DNA of 64,000 nt, taken from Feifania hominis. GTDB taxonomy: Bacteria > Bacillota > Clostridia > Oscillospirales > Feifaniaceae. The notes below the pieces were generated by a model. The model ran no database searches, had not been told where the DNA came from, and saw nothing but the letters and a program-made list of their open reading frames with translations. Positions within the stretch are counted from its first letter, which is position 1; each line of letters starts with the position of its first letter. The DNA is taken from the NCBI RefSeq assembly GCF_014384765.1, contig NZ_JACRSP010000003.1, positions 124,001-188,000 of the forward strand. The letters run 5' to 3'. The position numbers and the translations under genes were made by a program. Shown piece after piece: positions 1-7,341 of the stretch.

Positions 1-2
1 TT

Positions 3-1475
3 CGCGACAGCTTCAAAAAAGAGGTCTCGGCGTTCTCCATGTTCCCCATCATGGCGCCCTGCTTCATTCTGCTGCACCGGCTGCCGCAGTACTTCATCTT
101 CTGGGTGGTCGCCATTGCCGCGAGCCTCTACGTCAACCTCTCCAACACCCGCCGGGGGGCTGAGAAGAAGAAGTTTGTCTACACCGGGCGGGTCATCCGC
201 ATGTACATCACACAGGGTGTGCTGCTGCTGGCGTTCACGGGGCTCGGCAATCTGCTGGTGCTCTACACCCATGAGATCTTCCCCATTCTGCTGCTGACGG
301 CGCTCGCCGCCATGGCGGAGTTCAAAATCTGCTGGCCGATCGTCACGAACACCTTAAACGCCCCCATTGAGCGTGCGGCGCGCAACCACTACATCCGCGA
401 CGCGCAGCGCATTCTCAGCGGGGCGGACGGGCTCAAGGTCATCGGCATCACCGGCAGCTACGGCAAGACGAGCTGCAAGTACATTTTGACAAAACTCCTC
501 TCGGAGCAGTACAACGTGCTCATGACGCCTGAGAGCTACAATACCCCCATGGGCGTGGTGCGCACCGTGCGCGAGCAGTGGAAGCCCGGCACGCGCTACT
601 TCGTCTGTGAGATGGGGGCCAAGCGCCCCGGCGACATCAGAGAGATCTGCGACATTGTGCGCCCGAACATCGGGTGGATCACCGCGGTCGGCGCCGCCCA
701 CCTCGAGAGCTTCGGCAGCATCGAGAACACCGCGCGAACCAAGTATGAGCTTGTCGACGCGCTGCCCTCCGACGGCCTTGCGGTGCTCAACTACGACAAT
801 GAGATCATCGCGGCGCGCGGAGCCGACCGGCCCCGCCTGCGCTACGGCATCGAGAATTCCTCGCTCGACTTCTGGGCGCAGGACCTCGCCTATGGCCGCG
901 AGGGGGCGAGCTTCACGCTCTGTTCCAACAAGGGGCTGCGCCTGCCGCTTCGCACGAAGCTGCTCGGGCGCCACAACATACTCAACATCGTGGGCGCGGC
1001 GGCGCTGGCGCTGCACGAGGGCGTCGGCGAGCAGCAGATCGCCTATGCCCTTGAGCGCCTCAAGCCGGTGCCCCACCGGCTCGAGATCCACGACCGGGGC
1101 AGCGAGATTCTCGTCATCGACGATGCGTTCAACTCGAATCCCGAGGGCGCGGCCGAGGCGCTTCGTGTGCTCGGCAGCTTTGACAGCCCCATGAAAATTC
1201 TCATCTCGCCCGGCATGATTGAACTCGGCGACCGCGAGCAGGAGGAGAACCGCCTGTTCGGCGAGCGGGCCGCGGCCGTGTGCGACTATGTCATACCGGT
1301 CGGCACGCGCCGCTCAAAGCCCATTGTCGAGGGGCTGCGCGCCGCGGGCTTTGACGAGGAGCGCCTCTTTGTGGCGAAGAACCTCAAGCAGGCCCTCACA
1401 CAGTTGACGAAGATCGCCGTTCCCGGCAGCGTGGTGCTGCTCGAGAACGATCTGCCCGACGATCTGGAAGAGTAA
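3..1475 (+). CDS. Membrane-anchored MurF-like Mur ligase (5' end outside window)
   Basis: ATP-dependent Mur ligase, probably adding D-Ala-D-Ala to the UDP-MurNAc-tripeptide in peptidoglycan precursor synthesis. Counting from the ATG at 39, the first ~100 residues hold hydrophobic membrane segments. They are followed by the ligase P-loop GITGSYGKTS (about 136-145), a central Mur domain and a C-terminal domain with the VIDDAFNSNP motif. The frame stays open upstream of that ATG to the window edge, so the gene is probably 5'-truncated here. D-Ala-D-Ala ligase follows after 29 nt, which supports the MurF assignment. Soluble MurF lacks the membrane segments; this anchored form is seen in Clostridia. 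The exact substrate is inferred. Confidence 0.85.
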   Translation, partial: RDSFKKEVSAFSMFPIMAPCFILLHRLPQYFIFWVVAIAASLYVNLSNTRRGAEKKKFVYTGRVIRMYITQGVLLLAFTGLGNLLVLYTHEIFPILLLTALAAMAEFKICWPIVTNTLNAPIERAARNHYIRDAQRILSGADGLKVIGITGSYGKTSCKYILTKLLSEQYNVLMTPESYNTPMGVVRTVREQWKPGTRYFVCEMGAKRPGDIREICDIVRPNIGWITAVGAAHLESFGSIENTARTKYELVDALPSDGLAVLNYDNEIIAARGADRPRLRYGIENSSLDFWAQDLAYGREGASFTLCSNKGLRLPLRTKLLGRHNILNIVGAAALALHEGVGEQQIAYALERLKPVPHRLEIHDRGSEILVIDDAFNSNPEGAAEALRVLGSFDSPMKILISPGMIELGDREQEENRLFGERAAAVCDYVIPVGTRRSKPIVEGLRAAGFDEERLFVAKNLKQALTQLTKIAVPGSVVLLENDLPDDLEE

Positions 1476-1504
1476 ATACTATCTGAACAAAGGAGCCTTT
1501 TTCT

Positions 1505-2680
1505 ATGAGTATCCATGTCGGCGTATTTTTCGGCGGCGCCACGGTCGAGCACGAGATCTCGGTCATCAGCGCCGTACAGGCCATGCACTCGTTTGCCGGT
1601 GACAAGTACCATCTGGTGCCGGTCTACATCGCCAAGGACGGCAACATGTACACAGGCGACGCCCTGTTTGAAATCGACAACTACCGGGATACCGCGAAGC
1701 TCACGGCCCAGTGCACCCACGTCTACCCGGTGAAAAAGGGCGGCGAGGTGGTGCTCACGCGCTGTGAGCCCAAGCTCTTCGGCAAGCCCGACGTCGAGCG
1801 CATCGACATCGCCTTTCCCATCATGCACGGCACCAACGGCGAGGACGGCACGGTCTCCGGCTTCTTTGAGCTGCTGGGACTGCCCTATGTGGGCTGCGAT
1901 GTGCTCTCGGCCGCCATCGGCATGGATAAGGCGGTGCAGAAGGATGTGCTGCGCGCCGCGGGTGTGCCGGTACTGCCGGCGGTGAGCTTTTACGCGCGCG
2001 ACTTTGCGGCCGGCCGCGAGGAGCACATCGAGCGCATCGAGGCCGCGCTCGAGTACCCTCTGATCGTCAAGCCCGCAAATCTCGGCTCGAGTGTGGGCAT
2101 CAAAAAGGCAAAGGATCGCGCCGAGCTGCTCGCGGCGGTCGATCTCGCGTCGAGCTTCGCGGTGAAGATCGTCGTGGAGCACGCCATCGAGAATCTCAAG
2201 GAGATCAACTGCTCCTGCCTTGGCGACTACGCTTCGGCGCAGGCGTCGGCTCTCGAGGAGCCGGTCGCGGCCGACGAGATTTTAAGCTATGCCGACAAGT
2301 ACATGGCGGGCGGCTCCAAGGGAATGAGCGCCGCCACGAGAAAGCTGCCGGCCGAGCTGTCCGGCGAGCTCACCGAGAGCATCCGGGAGATTGCCGTGCA
2401 AACTTTCCGCGCGCTCGGCTGCAACGGCGTGGTGCGCATCGACTTTCTGCTCGACCGGGACGACGGCGACCGCGTCTACGTCAACGAGGTCAACACCATT
2501 CCCGGGTCGCTCGCGTTCTACCTGTGGGAGGCCGCGGGCAAGCCGTACGCGCAGCTGCTCGACGAGATGATTGAGCTCGGCTTCAAGCGCAGCCGCGAGC
2601 GCGCGGCGCTGACCTTTACCTACGATGAGAACATCTTCGCCATGAAAGGCACGAGCGGCATTCTCGGCATCAAGAAATAA
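1505..2680 (+). CDS. ddl: D-alanine--D-alanine ligase
   Basis: Cytosolic ATP-grasp ligase joining two D-Ala to make the dipeptide used by MurF. The 391-residue protein starts with the Ddl glycine-rich motif GGATVEHEISVISA (residues 10-23). It carries the ATP-binding stretch PLIVKPANLGSSVGIKK and the C-terminal metal/substrate motif YVNEVNTIPGS. The length is normal to slightly long for the family. AGGAGC lies just upstream of the ATG. The gene follows the MurF-like ligase closely and is probably cotranscribed, so the two consecutive steps of precursor synthesis are encoded together. Confidence 0.95.
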   Translation: MSIHVGVFFGGATVEHEISVISAVQAMHSFAGDKYHLVPVYIAKDGNMYTGDALFEIDNYRDTAKLTAQCTHVYPVKKGGEVVLTRCEPKLFGKPDVERIDIAFPIMHGTNGEDGTVSGFFELLGLPYVGCDVLSAAIGMDKAVQKDVLRAAGVPVLPAVSFYARDFAAGREEHIERIEAALEYPLIVKPANLGSSVGIKKAKDRAELLAAVDLASSFAVKIVVEHAIENLKEINCSCLGDYASAQASALEEPVAADEILSYADKYMAGGSKGMSAATRKLPAELSGELTESIREIAVQTFRALGCNGVVRIDFLLDRDDGDRVYVNEVNTIPGSLAFYLWEAAGKPYAQLLDEMIELGFKRSRERAALTFTYDENIFAMKGTSGILGIKK

Positions 2681-2712
2681 AAAAGCGCAGGCGCCCCGTT
2701 TGGGGCGCCTGC
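2681..2712 (-). terminator. Terminator of the lipoprotein gene
   Basis: Perfect 11-bp stem (2687-2697 with 2702-2712, loop GTTT). The T-run is on the minus-strand side (the A-run at 2679-2684 on the plus strand), so it terminates the minus-strand gene ending at 2762. It may also fold in the ddl transcript, but there is no T-run in that direction. Confidence 0.8.
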
Positions 2713-2761
2713 TGTACTGTGAGAGCGCGTGAGGCAATCCCCCCGCGCTCTTAGATACGCA

Positions 2762-3208
2762 TTACGGCTGCGCTGCGTGAAAAGTCAGCGTGTAATCGGG
2801 CGTATTGATAAGAAATGTCGGGCTCTCGCTCCCGTCCGCATAGGTCGTCATGCCGGTCACGGCCGTATAGACTTCGCCGCCGACGGTGATCTCGTACAGG
2901 GCATCTCTCGGTGAGCTCTGTGTCAGGCGATAGACGCCGGTGCAGGTCTGGCTCTCCCCGGCGATGTGCAGAGAGCCATCCGCAGCCTCGCAGGTCAGGG
3001 AAAGGATTTCCGCGCCCTCGTGGATGTCGGCGGACTCGCCCGGGCAGAACACGACAGCCCCGCTGCTGTCCTGAATGGTTGTCATGGTCCAGAGATGCTC
3101 CTCGAGCTTCGGCGCCCCGCCGGTGGCCGCACACCCCGCGAACCAGAGCAGAGCCAGAACGGATGTCAGGAGAAGACACGGCCCGTGCCGTGCCGGATTG
3201 CGTCTCAT
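2762..3208 (-). CDS. Putative lipoprotein of unknown function
   Basis: A 148-residue exported protein. The N-terminus has Arg residues, a hydrophobic stretch and a lipobox-like FAGC near residue 25, so it is probably cleaved and lipid-anchored. The mature part is a small predicted beta-rich domain with no motif I recognise. It stands alone, convergent with ddl and divergent from the sulfatase gene, with its own near-consensus promoter and terminator. GAGGTG precedes the ATG. Function unknown. Confidence 0.75.
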   Translation of the reverse strand: MRRNPARHGPCLLLTSVLALLWFAGCAATGGAPKLEEHLWTMTTIQDSSGAVVFCPGESADIHEGAEILSLTCEAADGSLHIAGESQTCTGVYRLTQSSPRDALYEITVGGEVYTAVTGMTTYADGSESPTFLINTPDYTLTFHAAQP

Positions 3209-3229
3209 TGTATCACCTCGCCTGGTATC

Positions 3230-3258
3230 ATCATAAGACAGCGCTGCTGTGCTGTCAA
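3230..3258 (-). promoter_or_regulatory. Sigma-A promoter of the lipoprotein gene
   Basis: On the minus strand TTGACA (3253-3258), a 17-nt spacer and TATGAT (3230-3235) lie about 22 nt upstream of the start codon. The -35 is perfect and the -10 matches 5 of 6. Confidence 0.75.
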
Positions 3259-3287
3259 CCGGAGCGGCTCAAATCTGCGGGTGGCTC

Positions 3288-3316
3288 TTGTCAAAGCGTC
3301 TCAATTGCAGTACACT
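3288..3316 (+). promoter_or_regulatory. Probable promoter of the sulfatase operon
   Basis: TTGTCA (3288-3293), 17 nt, TACACT (3311-3316), about 50 nt before the sulfatase ATG. Matches are 5/6 and 4/6. No operator was recognised. Confidence 0.5.
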
Positions 3317-3366
3317 TGATACAAAAGAAACACAATTTCGCACGGAATTTGCAAGGAGGCACCCCC

Positions 3367-4854
3367 ATGAAGCCAAGACAGGTCATCTTCATCATGACGG
3401 ATTCCCAGCGGTGGGACATGGTCGGCTGCTACGGCCAAAACGGCCTCAAGACGCCGAATCTCGACGATCTCGCCCGCGAGGGCGTGCGCTATGAGCAGGC
3501 CTACACCACCCAGCCGGTGTGCGAGCCTGCCCGCGCGGGTATCTTTGTCGGAAACTACCCCCATGAGTGCGGCGCGTGGGCCAACTGCGCCGCGCTTGCC
3601 GACAACGCCAAGACCCTCGGCCAGCGCCTGCGCGACAACCACGCCTGCGAGACTGCCTACATTGGCAAGTGGCACCTCGACGGAGGCGACTACTTCGGCC
3701 TGGGCCGCGCGCCCGACGGCTGGGATCCTGAGTGGTGGTACGATATGAGAAACTACCTTGAGGAGCTCACGCCGGAGCAGCGTGTCAAATCGAGAAAGCC
3801 CGAGACGGCCCGCGAGGGCATCCCGGAGGACTTTACGTTCGGCCACCGCGTGACCGACCGCGCGGTCGACTACATTGAGAAAAAGCGCGGGGAGGACTAT
3901 TTTCTCGTCGTGTCCTACGACGAGCCCCACCACCCGTTTCTCTGCCCCGAGCCCTATGCGTCGATGTACGACGACTACGATTTCCCCAAGAACCCGGCGC
4001 ACTTCGACAACCTAGAGGGCAAGCCCGTCCACCAGCAGGTCTGGGCGGGCGACAAGCGCCTGCGCGACCCTGAGGCGCTGCGGGTGCACCGGCCCGACAT
4101 CTTCGGCTGCAACACCTACATCGACTATGAGATCGGCCGGGTGCTCAAGGCCGCGCGGGAGAATGCGCCCGACGCGATGATCATCTATACCTCCGACCAC
4201 GGTGACTTTCTCGAGGAGCACTGCCTGCTCAAAAAGGGCGCGGCGGCCTACGATTCCATCACCCATATTCCGCTGATCATCAAGCGCCCCGGCGGTCTGC
4301 AAAACGCCGTCTACCGCGAGCCGGTCTCCCACATCGACCTGTCCCCGACGATCATGGAGTACTTCGGCCTGCCCATTCCGAAGCTCTTCTCGGGCCGGAG
4401 CATGCTCAAAACGACCGAGGATCTCAGCCACCACCAGCGCGACTATGTCTTCATGGAATTTGGCCGCTTCGAGGTCGACCACGACACCCACGGCGGCTTT
4501 CAGCCCATGCGCTGCGTCTACGACGGGCACTATAAGCTGGTGGTCAATCTGCTGAGCACCGACGAGCTCTACGACATGAGAGAGGACCCGTATGAGACGA
4601 AAAACCTCATCGACTGCCCTGAGACCGCGGCCATCCGCGACCGGCTGCACGACGTGCTGCTCGACTGGATGAACGAGACCCGCGACCCCTTCCGCGGCTA
4701 TGTGTGGGAGACGCGCCCCTGGCGGCGCGACGCGCGCAAGCCCACCTGGAAGTACACCGGCTGGACCCGCCAGCGCGAGAACGAGGAGTATGAGCCGCGC
4801 CAGCTCGACTACGTCAACGGCCTCGAGATGGTCGAAAAATCGAGGCCGAAATAG
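3367..4854 (+). CDS. Sulfatase of the Cys-type formylglycine family
   Basis: A 495-residue sulfatase hydrolysing an unknown sulfate ester or sulfamate. The start at 3367 follows AAGGAGG at 3353-3359; a longer upstream reading frame is not needed. The N-terminal metal motif is TDSQRWDM (11-18). The formylglycine motif is C52-E-P-A-R56, with cysteine as the residue to be oxidised. A second metal motif, TSDHGDFLEEH, lies near residue 277. No signal peptide is visible, so it is probably cytoplasmic. The next gene, overlapping by one base, encodes the anaerobic maturase that converts such a cysteine to formylglycine. The substrate cannot be told from the sequence. Confidence 0.92.
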   Translation: MKPRQVIFIMTDSQRWDMVGCYGQNGLKTPNLDDLAREGVRYEQAYTTQPVCEPARAGIFVGNYPHECGAWANCAALADNAKTLGQRLRDNHACETAYIGKWHLDGGDYFGLGRAPDGWDPEWWYDMRNYLEELTPEQRVKSRKPETAREGIPEDFTFGHRVTDRAVDYIEKKRGEDYFLVVSYDEPHHPFLCPEPYASMYDDYDFPKNPAHFDNLEGKPVHQQVWAGDKRLRDPEALRVHRPDIFGCNTYIDYEIGRVLKAARENAPDAMIIYTSDHGDFLEEHCLLKKGAAAYDSITHIPLIIKRPGGLQNAVYREPVSHIDLSPTIMEYFGLPIPKLFSGRSMLKTTEDLSHHQRDYVFMEFGRFEVDHDTHGGFQPMRCVYDGHYKLVVNLLSTDELYDMREDPYETKNLIDCPETAAIRDRLHDVLLDWMNETRDPFRGYVWETRPWRRDARKPTWKYTGWTRQRENEEYEPRQLDYVNGLEMVEKSRPK

Positions 4855-5996
4855 TGGGCCGGGCGCTCTCGCTGCTCATCAAGCCCGCGTCGTCGCTGTG
4901 CAACATGCGGTGCAGCTACTGCTTCTACCGGGACGAGAGCGAGCACCGCGAGACTGCGAGCCACGGCATCATGACGCGGGATACGGCCGCGCGCCTGATT
5001 GACCGCGCGGCGCAGTACGCCGGCGGCGAGAGCGTGCATTTTGCCTTTCAGGGCGGCGAACCGACGCTGGCGGGCCTCGACTTCTTTGCGGAATTTTGCG
5101 CCGAGGCGGTGCAAAAATGCGGCTCACAGACCCATTTTTCCATTCAGACCAACGGTCTGCTGCTCGATGAGAGCTGGTGCGCGCTGCTCAGGCAGTACCG
5201 GTTTCTCGTGGGGCTCTCGCTCGACGGCGCACCCGGGCAGCACGACCGCCACCGCCGCCTTTTGGATGGCGGCGCGAGCGCCGGGGCGGTGCTCGGGGCA
5301 AAGCGGCTGCTCGAGGAGCACCGCATCGACTACAACATTCTCACAGTCGTCACCGAGGCCCTCTCAGGGCAGGCGCGCGACTACTTTTCCTTTCTGCTCG
5401 AAAACCGGGTGAGCCATGTGCAGTGTATCCCGTGCCTCGCGCCCCTCGGCGGCGGGGGAGTGGACGCCCTCACGCCCCGCGGGTACGGCCGCTTTCTCAG
5501 AGAGCTGTTCGGCGAGTGGTTTGCGGCTCTGCGCGCGGGGAACTATGTCAGCGTGCGCCTGTTCGACAATGTGCTCATGATGCTGCGGGGCTTCGCACCC
5601 GAGCAGTGCGGGCTCTACGGCGCATGCCGAATCCAGTTTGTCGTGGAGGCGGACGGCAGCGTCTACCCCTGCGACTTCTACGCGCTCGACGAGTACCGCA
5701 TGGGATCGCTCGACGAGCCGCTCGAGGCGCTCGAGCAGTCTGCGGCGGCTGCGCGCTTTCTCGGCGGCCGGGTGGAGAATCCGGCGATCTGCGCCGGGTG
5801 CAAGGCCTTTGGCATCTGCCGCGGCGGCTGCCGGCGCGAGCGGGAGCTGCTCCACGGTGAGCGGGGCTACTGCCCCTATCAGGAGTTTCTCTACAGCGCC
5901 TACCCCGCGCTTCGGCGAATTGCCGATTTTGCGCGGATGCCCGGCGAGCAGTCGGGAACAGAACGCGAAAGCCCGCGCGAAACAGAAACAAAATAA
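4854..5996 (+). CDS. Anaerobic sulfatase-maturating radical SAM enzyme (SPASM)
   Basis: A radical-SAM enzyme that oxidises the active-site cysteine of the adjacent sulfatase to C-alpha-formylglycine without oxygen. The 380-residue protein has the cluster motif C16-x3-C20-x2-C23, the GGEPT motif, and a C-terminal cysteine-rich SPASM region (CGLYGAC, YPCDFY, CAGCKAFGICRGGC) for auxiliary iron-sulfur clusters. The start is GTG, sharing one base with the sulfatase stop (TAGTG), which implies translational coupling. Length and motifs fit anSME. A role on another peptide is possible but less likely given the neighbour. Confidence 0.93.
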   Translation: MGRALSLLIKPASSLCNMRCSYCFYRDESEHRETASHGIMTRDTAARLIDRAAQYAGGESVHFAFQGGEPTLAGLDFFAEFCAEAVQKCGSQTHFSIQTNGLLLDESWCALLRQYRFLVGLSLDGAPGQHDRHRRLLDGGASAGAVLGAKRLLEEHRIDYNILTVVTEALSGQARDYFSFLLENRVSHVQCIPCLAPLGGGGVDALTPRGYGRFLRELFGEWFAALRAGNYVSVRLFDNVLMMLRGFAPEQCGLYGACRIQFVVEADGSVYPCDFYALDEYRMGSLDEPLEALEQSAAAARFLGGRVENPAICAGCKAFGICRGGCRRERELLHGERGYCPYQEFLYSAYPALRRIADFARMPGEQSGTERESPRETETK

Positions 5997-6031
5997 GACC
6001 GCCCGGCCATTCGGCCGGGCGGTCTTATTTT
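5992..6031. terminator. Bidirectional terminator
   Basis: Perfect 17-bp stem (5992-6008 with 6013-6029, loop ATTC) with T-rich sequence leaving on both strands. It lies between the maturase gene and the convergent DUF3592 gene. Confidence 0.9.
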
Positions 6032-6041
6032 GCTTCATCGG

Positions 6042-6548
6042 TCAGGACAGCCCGAGCCAGAGCGCCATGGCGGCGCAGAGCACCGCGACGAGGGCAAACA
6101 GAGAGAGAAACAGCCGCCGGGTGGCGACATCCTCCTCGAGCTGGCGCGGGGTGCAGTTGGACTGTGGGTTTTGAGGATCGTAATACACGGTGACACTGTC
6201 GCCGCGGCCGTACATCGACTTGCGCTTCTGCGCAAAGTCGCCGGTGTATGTGCGGCCGTCGGCGGCCACAAAGGAGTAGACTGCGTGCGGGCTCTCGATG
6301 GTGTATGAGGGGGTATTCTCGTCGCCCCGCATGCGGTGCCGCCTGGTGTAGAGGTCCGTCACGGTGCCGCCGGCGGTGTGTCCCTCCCGCTCGAGCCGAA
6401 GATGCTCGCGGCGCTGCCGCTGAAAGAAGAAAAACGGAATGCCGATGATCGCGCAGACAATGGCGCCGCAGAGCAGCGGCGCCAGAACCGTCAGAATATC
6501 GACCAGATAGAGGTCGATGAAATTTTTGTAGCCGTCGATGAGAGACAC
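6042..6548 (-). CDS. DUF3592-type membrane protein
   Basis: A 168-residue protein with one membrane segment near the N-terminus (about 15-42), a soluble beta-rich middle ending in VTVYYDPQNPQSN, and a second membrane segment at the C-terminus. This layout and the YYDPxNP motif are typical of DUF3592. Molecular function is unknown. GGGGGTG lies just before the ATG, and an extended -10 (TGATATGAT on the minus strand, near 6575) may be its promoter. The gene is monocistronic and bounded by a strong terminator. Confidence 0.75.
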   Translation of the reverse strand: MSLIDGYKNFIDLYLVDILTVLAPLLCGAIVCAIIGIPFFFFQRQRREHLRLEREGHTAGGTVTDLYTRRHRMRGDENTPSYTIESPHAVYSFVAADGRTYTGDFAQKRKSMYGRGDSVTVYYDPQNPQSNCTPRQLEEDVATRRLFLSLFALVAVLCAAMALWLGLS

Positions 6549-6644
6549 CCCCTGCCCGAAGTATTACTTCTATCATATCACAGACCGCGCGCCCCGGCCA
6601 CGGAAAAATGAATTGACACGTTGGTCTGCGAAAGGCTGCGCCCT

Positions 6645-6744
6645 GGAGCGAACGCCCGCCGATAAAAATTGTTTTTCGGCAGACGGTGTGATATCATTAC
6701 CCTCGTAAACAAGTCCGGAATGGGAGATGAGGCGGGGTGCAGCA
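6645..6744 (+). repeat. 100-bp direct repeat, copy 1
   Basis: Nearly identical to 9104-9202, with one indel and a handful of substitutions. It contains a GC-rich inverted repeat (imperfect in this copy), a sigma-A-like promoter, a purine-rich ribosome site and a GTG start codon (6737). Here the frame after GTG closes after 24 codons, so this copy has lost, or never had, the downstream gene. Confidence 0.9.
6669..6697 (+). promoter_or_regulatory. Promoter inside repeat copy 1
   Basis: TTGTTT (6669-6674), 17-nt spacer, TATCAT (6692-6697). The same elements and spacing occur in copy 2. Confidence 0.55.
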
Positions 6745-6748
6745 AAAG

Positions 6749-6796
6749 AAAAAGCGAGACAGCTCAGGTCATGGACCGGACTGGCCCGCTTTTTTA
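6749..6796 (+). terminator. Terminator-like hairpin after repeat copy 1
   Basis: AAAAAGCG (6749-6756) pairs with CGCTTTTT (6787-6794). Inner helices CAG/CTG and GGTC/GACC are separated by internal loops, and a T-run follows. It would end a transcript of roughly 90 nt from the repeat promoter. Confidence 0.5.
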
Positions 6797-6907
6797 TATT
6801 GGAAATGCTGAGGGACAAGCGGTGAGAGAAATAGGATTTTCAAAACCAGCTGGATTGCTCTGTCCAATCAAGGTTTGACCGTACCGCAGACGGCAGATAA
6901 AATACAG

Positions 6908-6962
6908 TTGACAAATTGGTTTAATGAGTGTAGACTAGCAGCAGGTCTACAATCATTAAACC
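6908..6962 (+). promoter_or_regulatory. Promoter and palindromic operator of the BlaI/BlaR1 pair
   Basis: TTGACA (6908-6913), 17 nt, TAGACT (6931-6936). Overlapping the -10 is an 18-bp inverted repeat with one mismatch (6918-6935 and 6945-6962, 9-nt spacer) containing TGTAGAC...GTCTACA. BlaI-type repressors bind TGTA/TACA dyads, so autoregulation by the next gene is the natural reading. Confidence 0.75.
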
Positions 6963-6977
6963 AAATGAGGTGATGGA

Positions 6978-7337
6978 ATGGAAACGTATCGGCTCGGCGC
7001 GATGGAGATGAGATTTGCACAGCTGATTTGGAACAGCGCGCCGGTCTCCTCGGGGGAACTGGTCAAGCTCTGCCAGCGGGAGCTCGGGTGGAAGAAGTCT
7101 ACCACCTACACCATGCTGCGCCGGTTGTGTGAGCGCGGACTTTTTCAAAATATCGGCGGCGTGGTCTCGCCGCTTCTGACAAGGGAGGAATTTGCAGCAC
7201 GTCAGAGCGAGGAGTTTATCGAGCAGACCTTTCACGGCTCGCTGCCGCAGTTCCTGGCGGCCTTTTCCACCAGAAAGAAGCTCTCTGAGCAGGAGATTGA
7301 CGAGATCCGCCGCCTGATTGACGGGCAGAGGGGGTGA
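6978..7337 (+). CDS. BlaI/MecI-family transcriptional repressor
   Basis: A 119-residue winged-helix repressor. The N-terminal domain (about 1-75) carries the family pattern with the recognition-helix region WKKSTTYTMLRRLCERG. The C-terminal part is a short dimerisation region. In this family the partner protease causes cleavage of the repressor and so induction. It precedes the BlaR1-like gene by four bases, and a large palindrome lies in its own promoter. GAGGTG precedes the ATG. The island carries no beta-lactamase, so the induced trait may lie elsewhere or be the pair itself. Confidence 0.9.
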   Translation: METYRLGAMEMRFAQLIWNSAPVSSGELVKLCQRELGWKKSTTYTMLRRLCERGLFQNIGGVVSPLLTREEFAARQSEEFIEQTFHGSLPQFLAAFSTRKKLSEQEIDEIRRLIDGQRG

Positions 7338-7341
7338 GCGT

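Larger units (their letters stand above)
6549..6977. other. 429-bp intergenic stretch: repeat copy 1, hairpin, blaI operator
   Basis: No convincing protein gene. It contains the first copy of the ~100-bp repeat (6645-6744) with a promoter and a GTG start that opens only a 24-codon frame. A terminator-like hairpin follows (6749-6795). Then comes a featureless segment (about 6796-6907), and the promoter/operator of the BlaI-like gene (6908-6962). Confidence 0.7.

Noticed and set aside
354..1091. Long minus-strand frame opposite the MurF-like gene
   Set aside because: Mirror of a high-GC gene; no ribosome site or family motif, and the plus-strand protein is clearly real.
2911..3366. N-terminal extension of the sulfatase frame
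   Set aside because: Runs through the lipoprotein gene and the promoter region. AAGGAGG before the ATG at 3367 sets the start.
6669..6878. 69-codon frame across repeat copy 1
   Set aside because: Starts inside the promoter of the repeat, without a ribosome site. A parallel frame in copy 2 shows it follows from the repeat.
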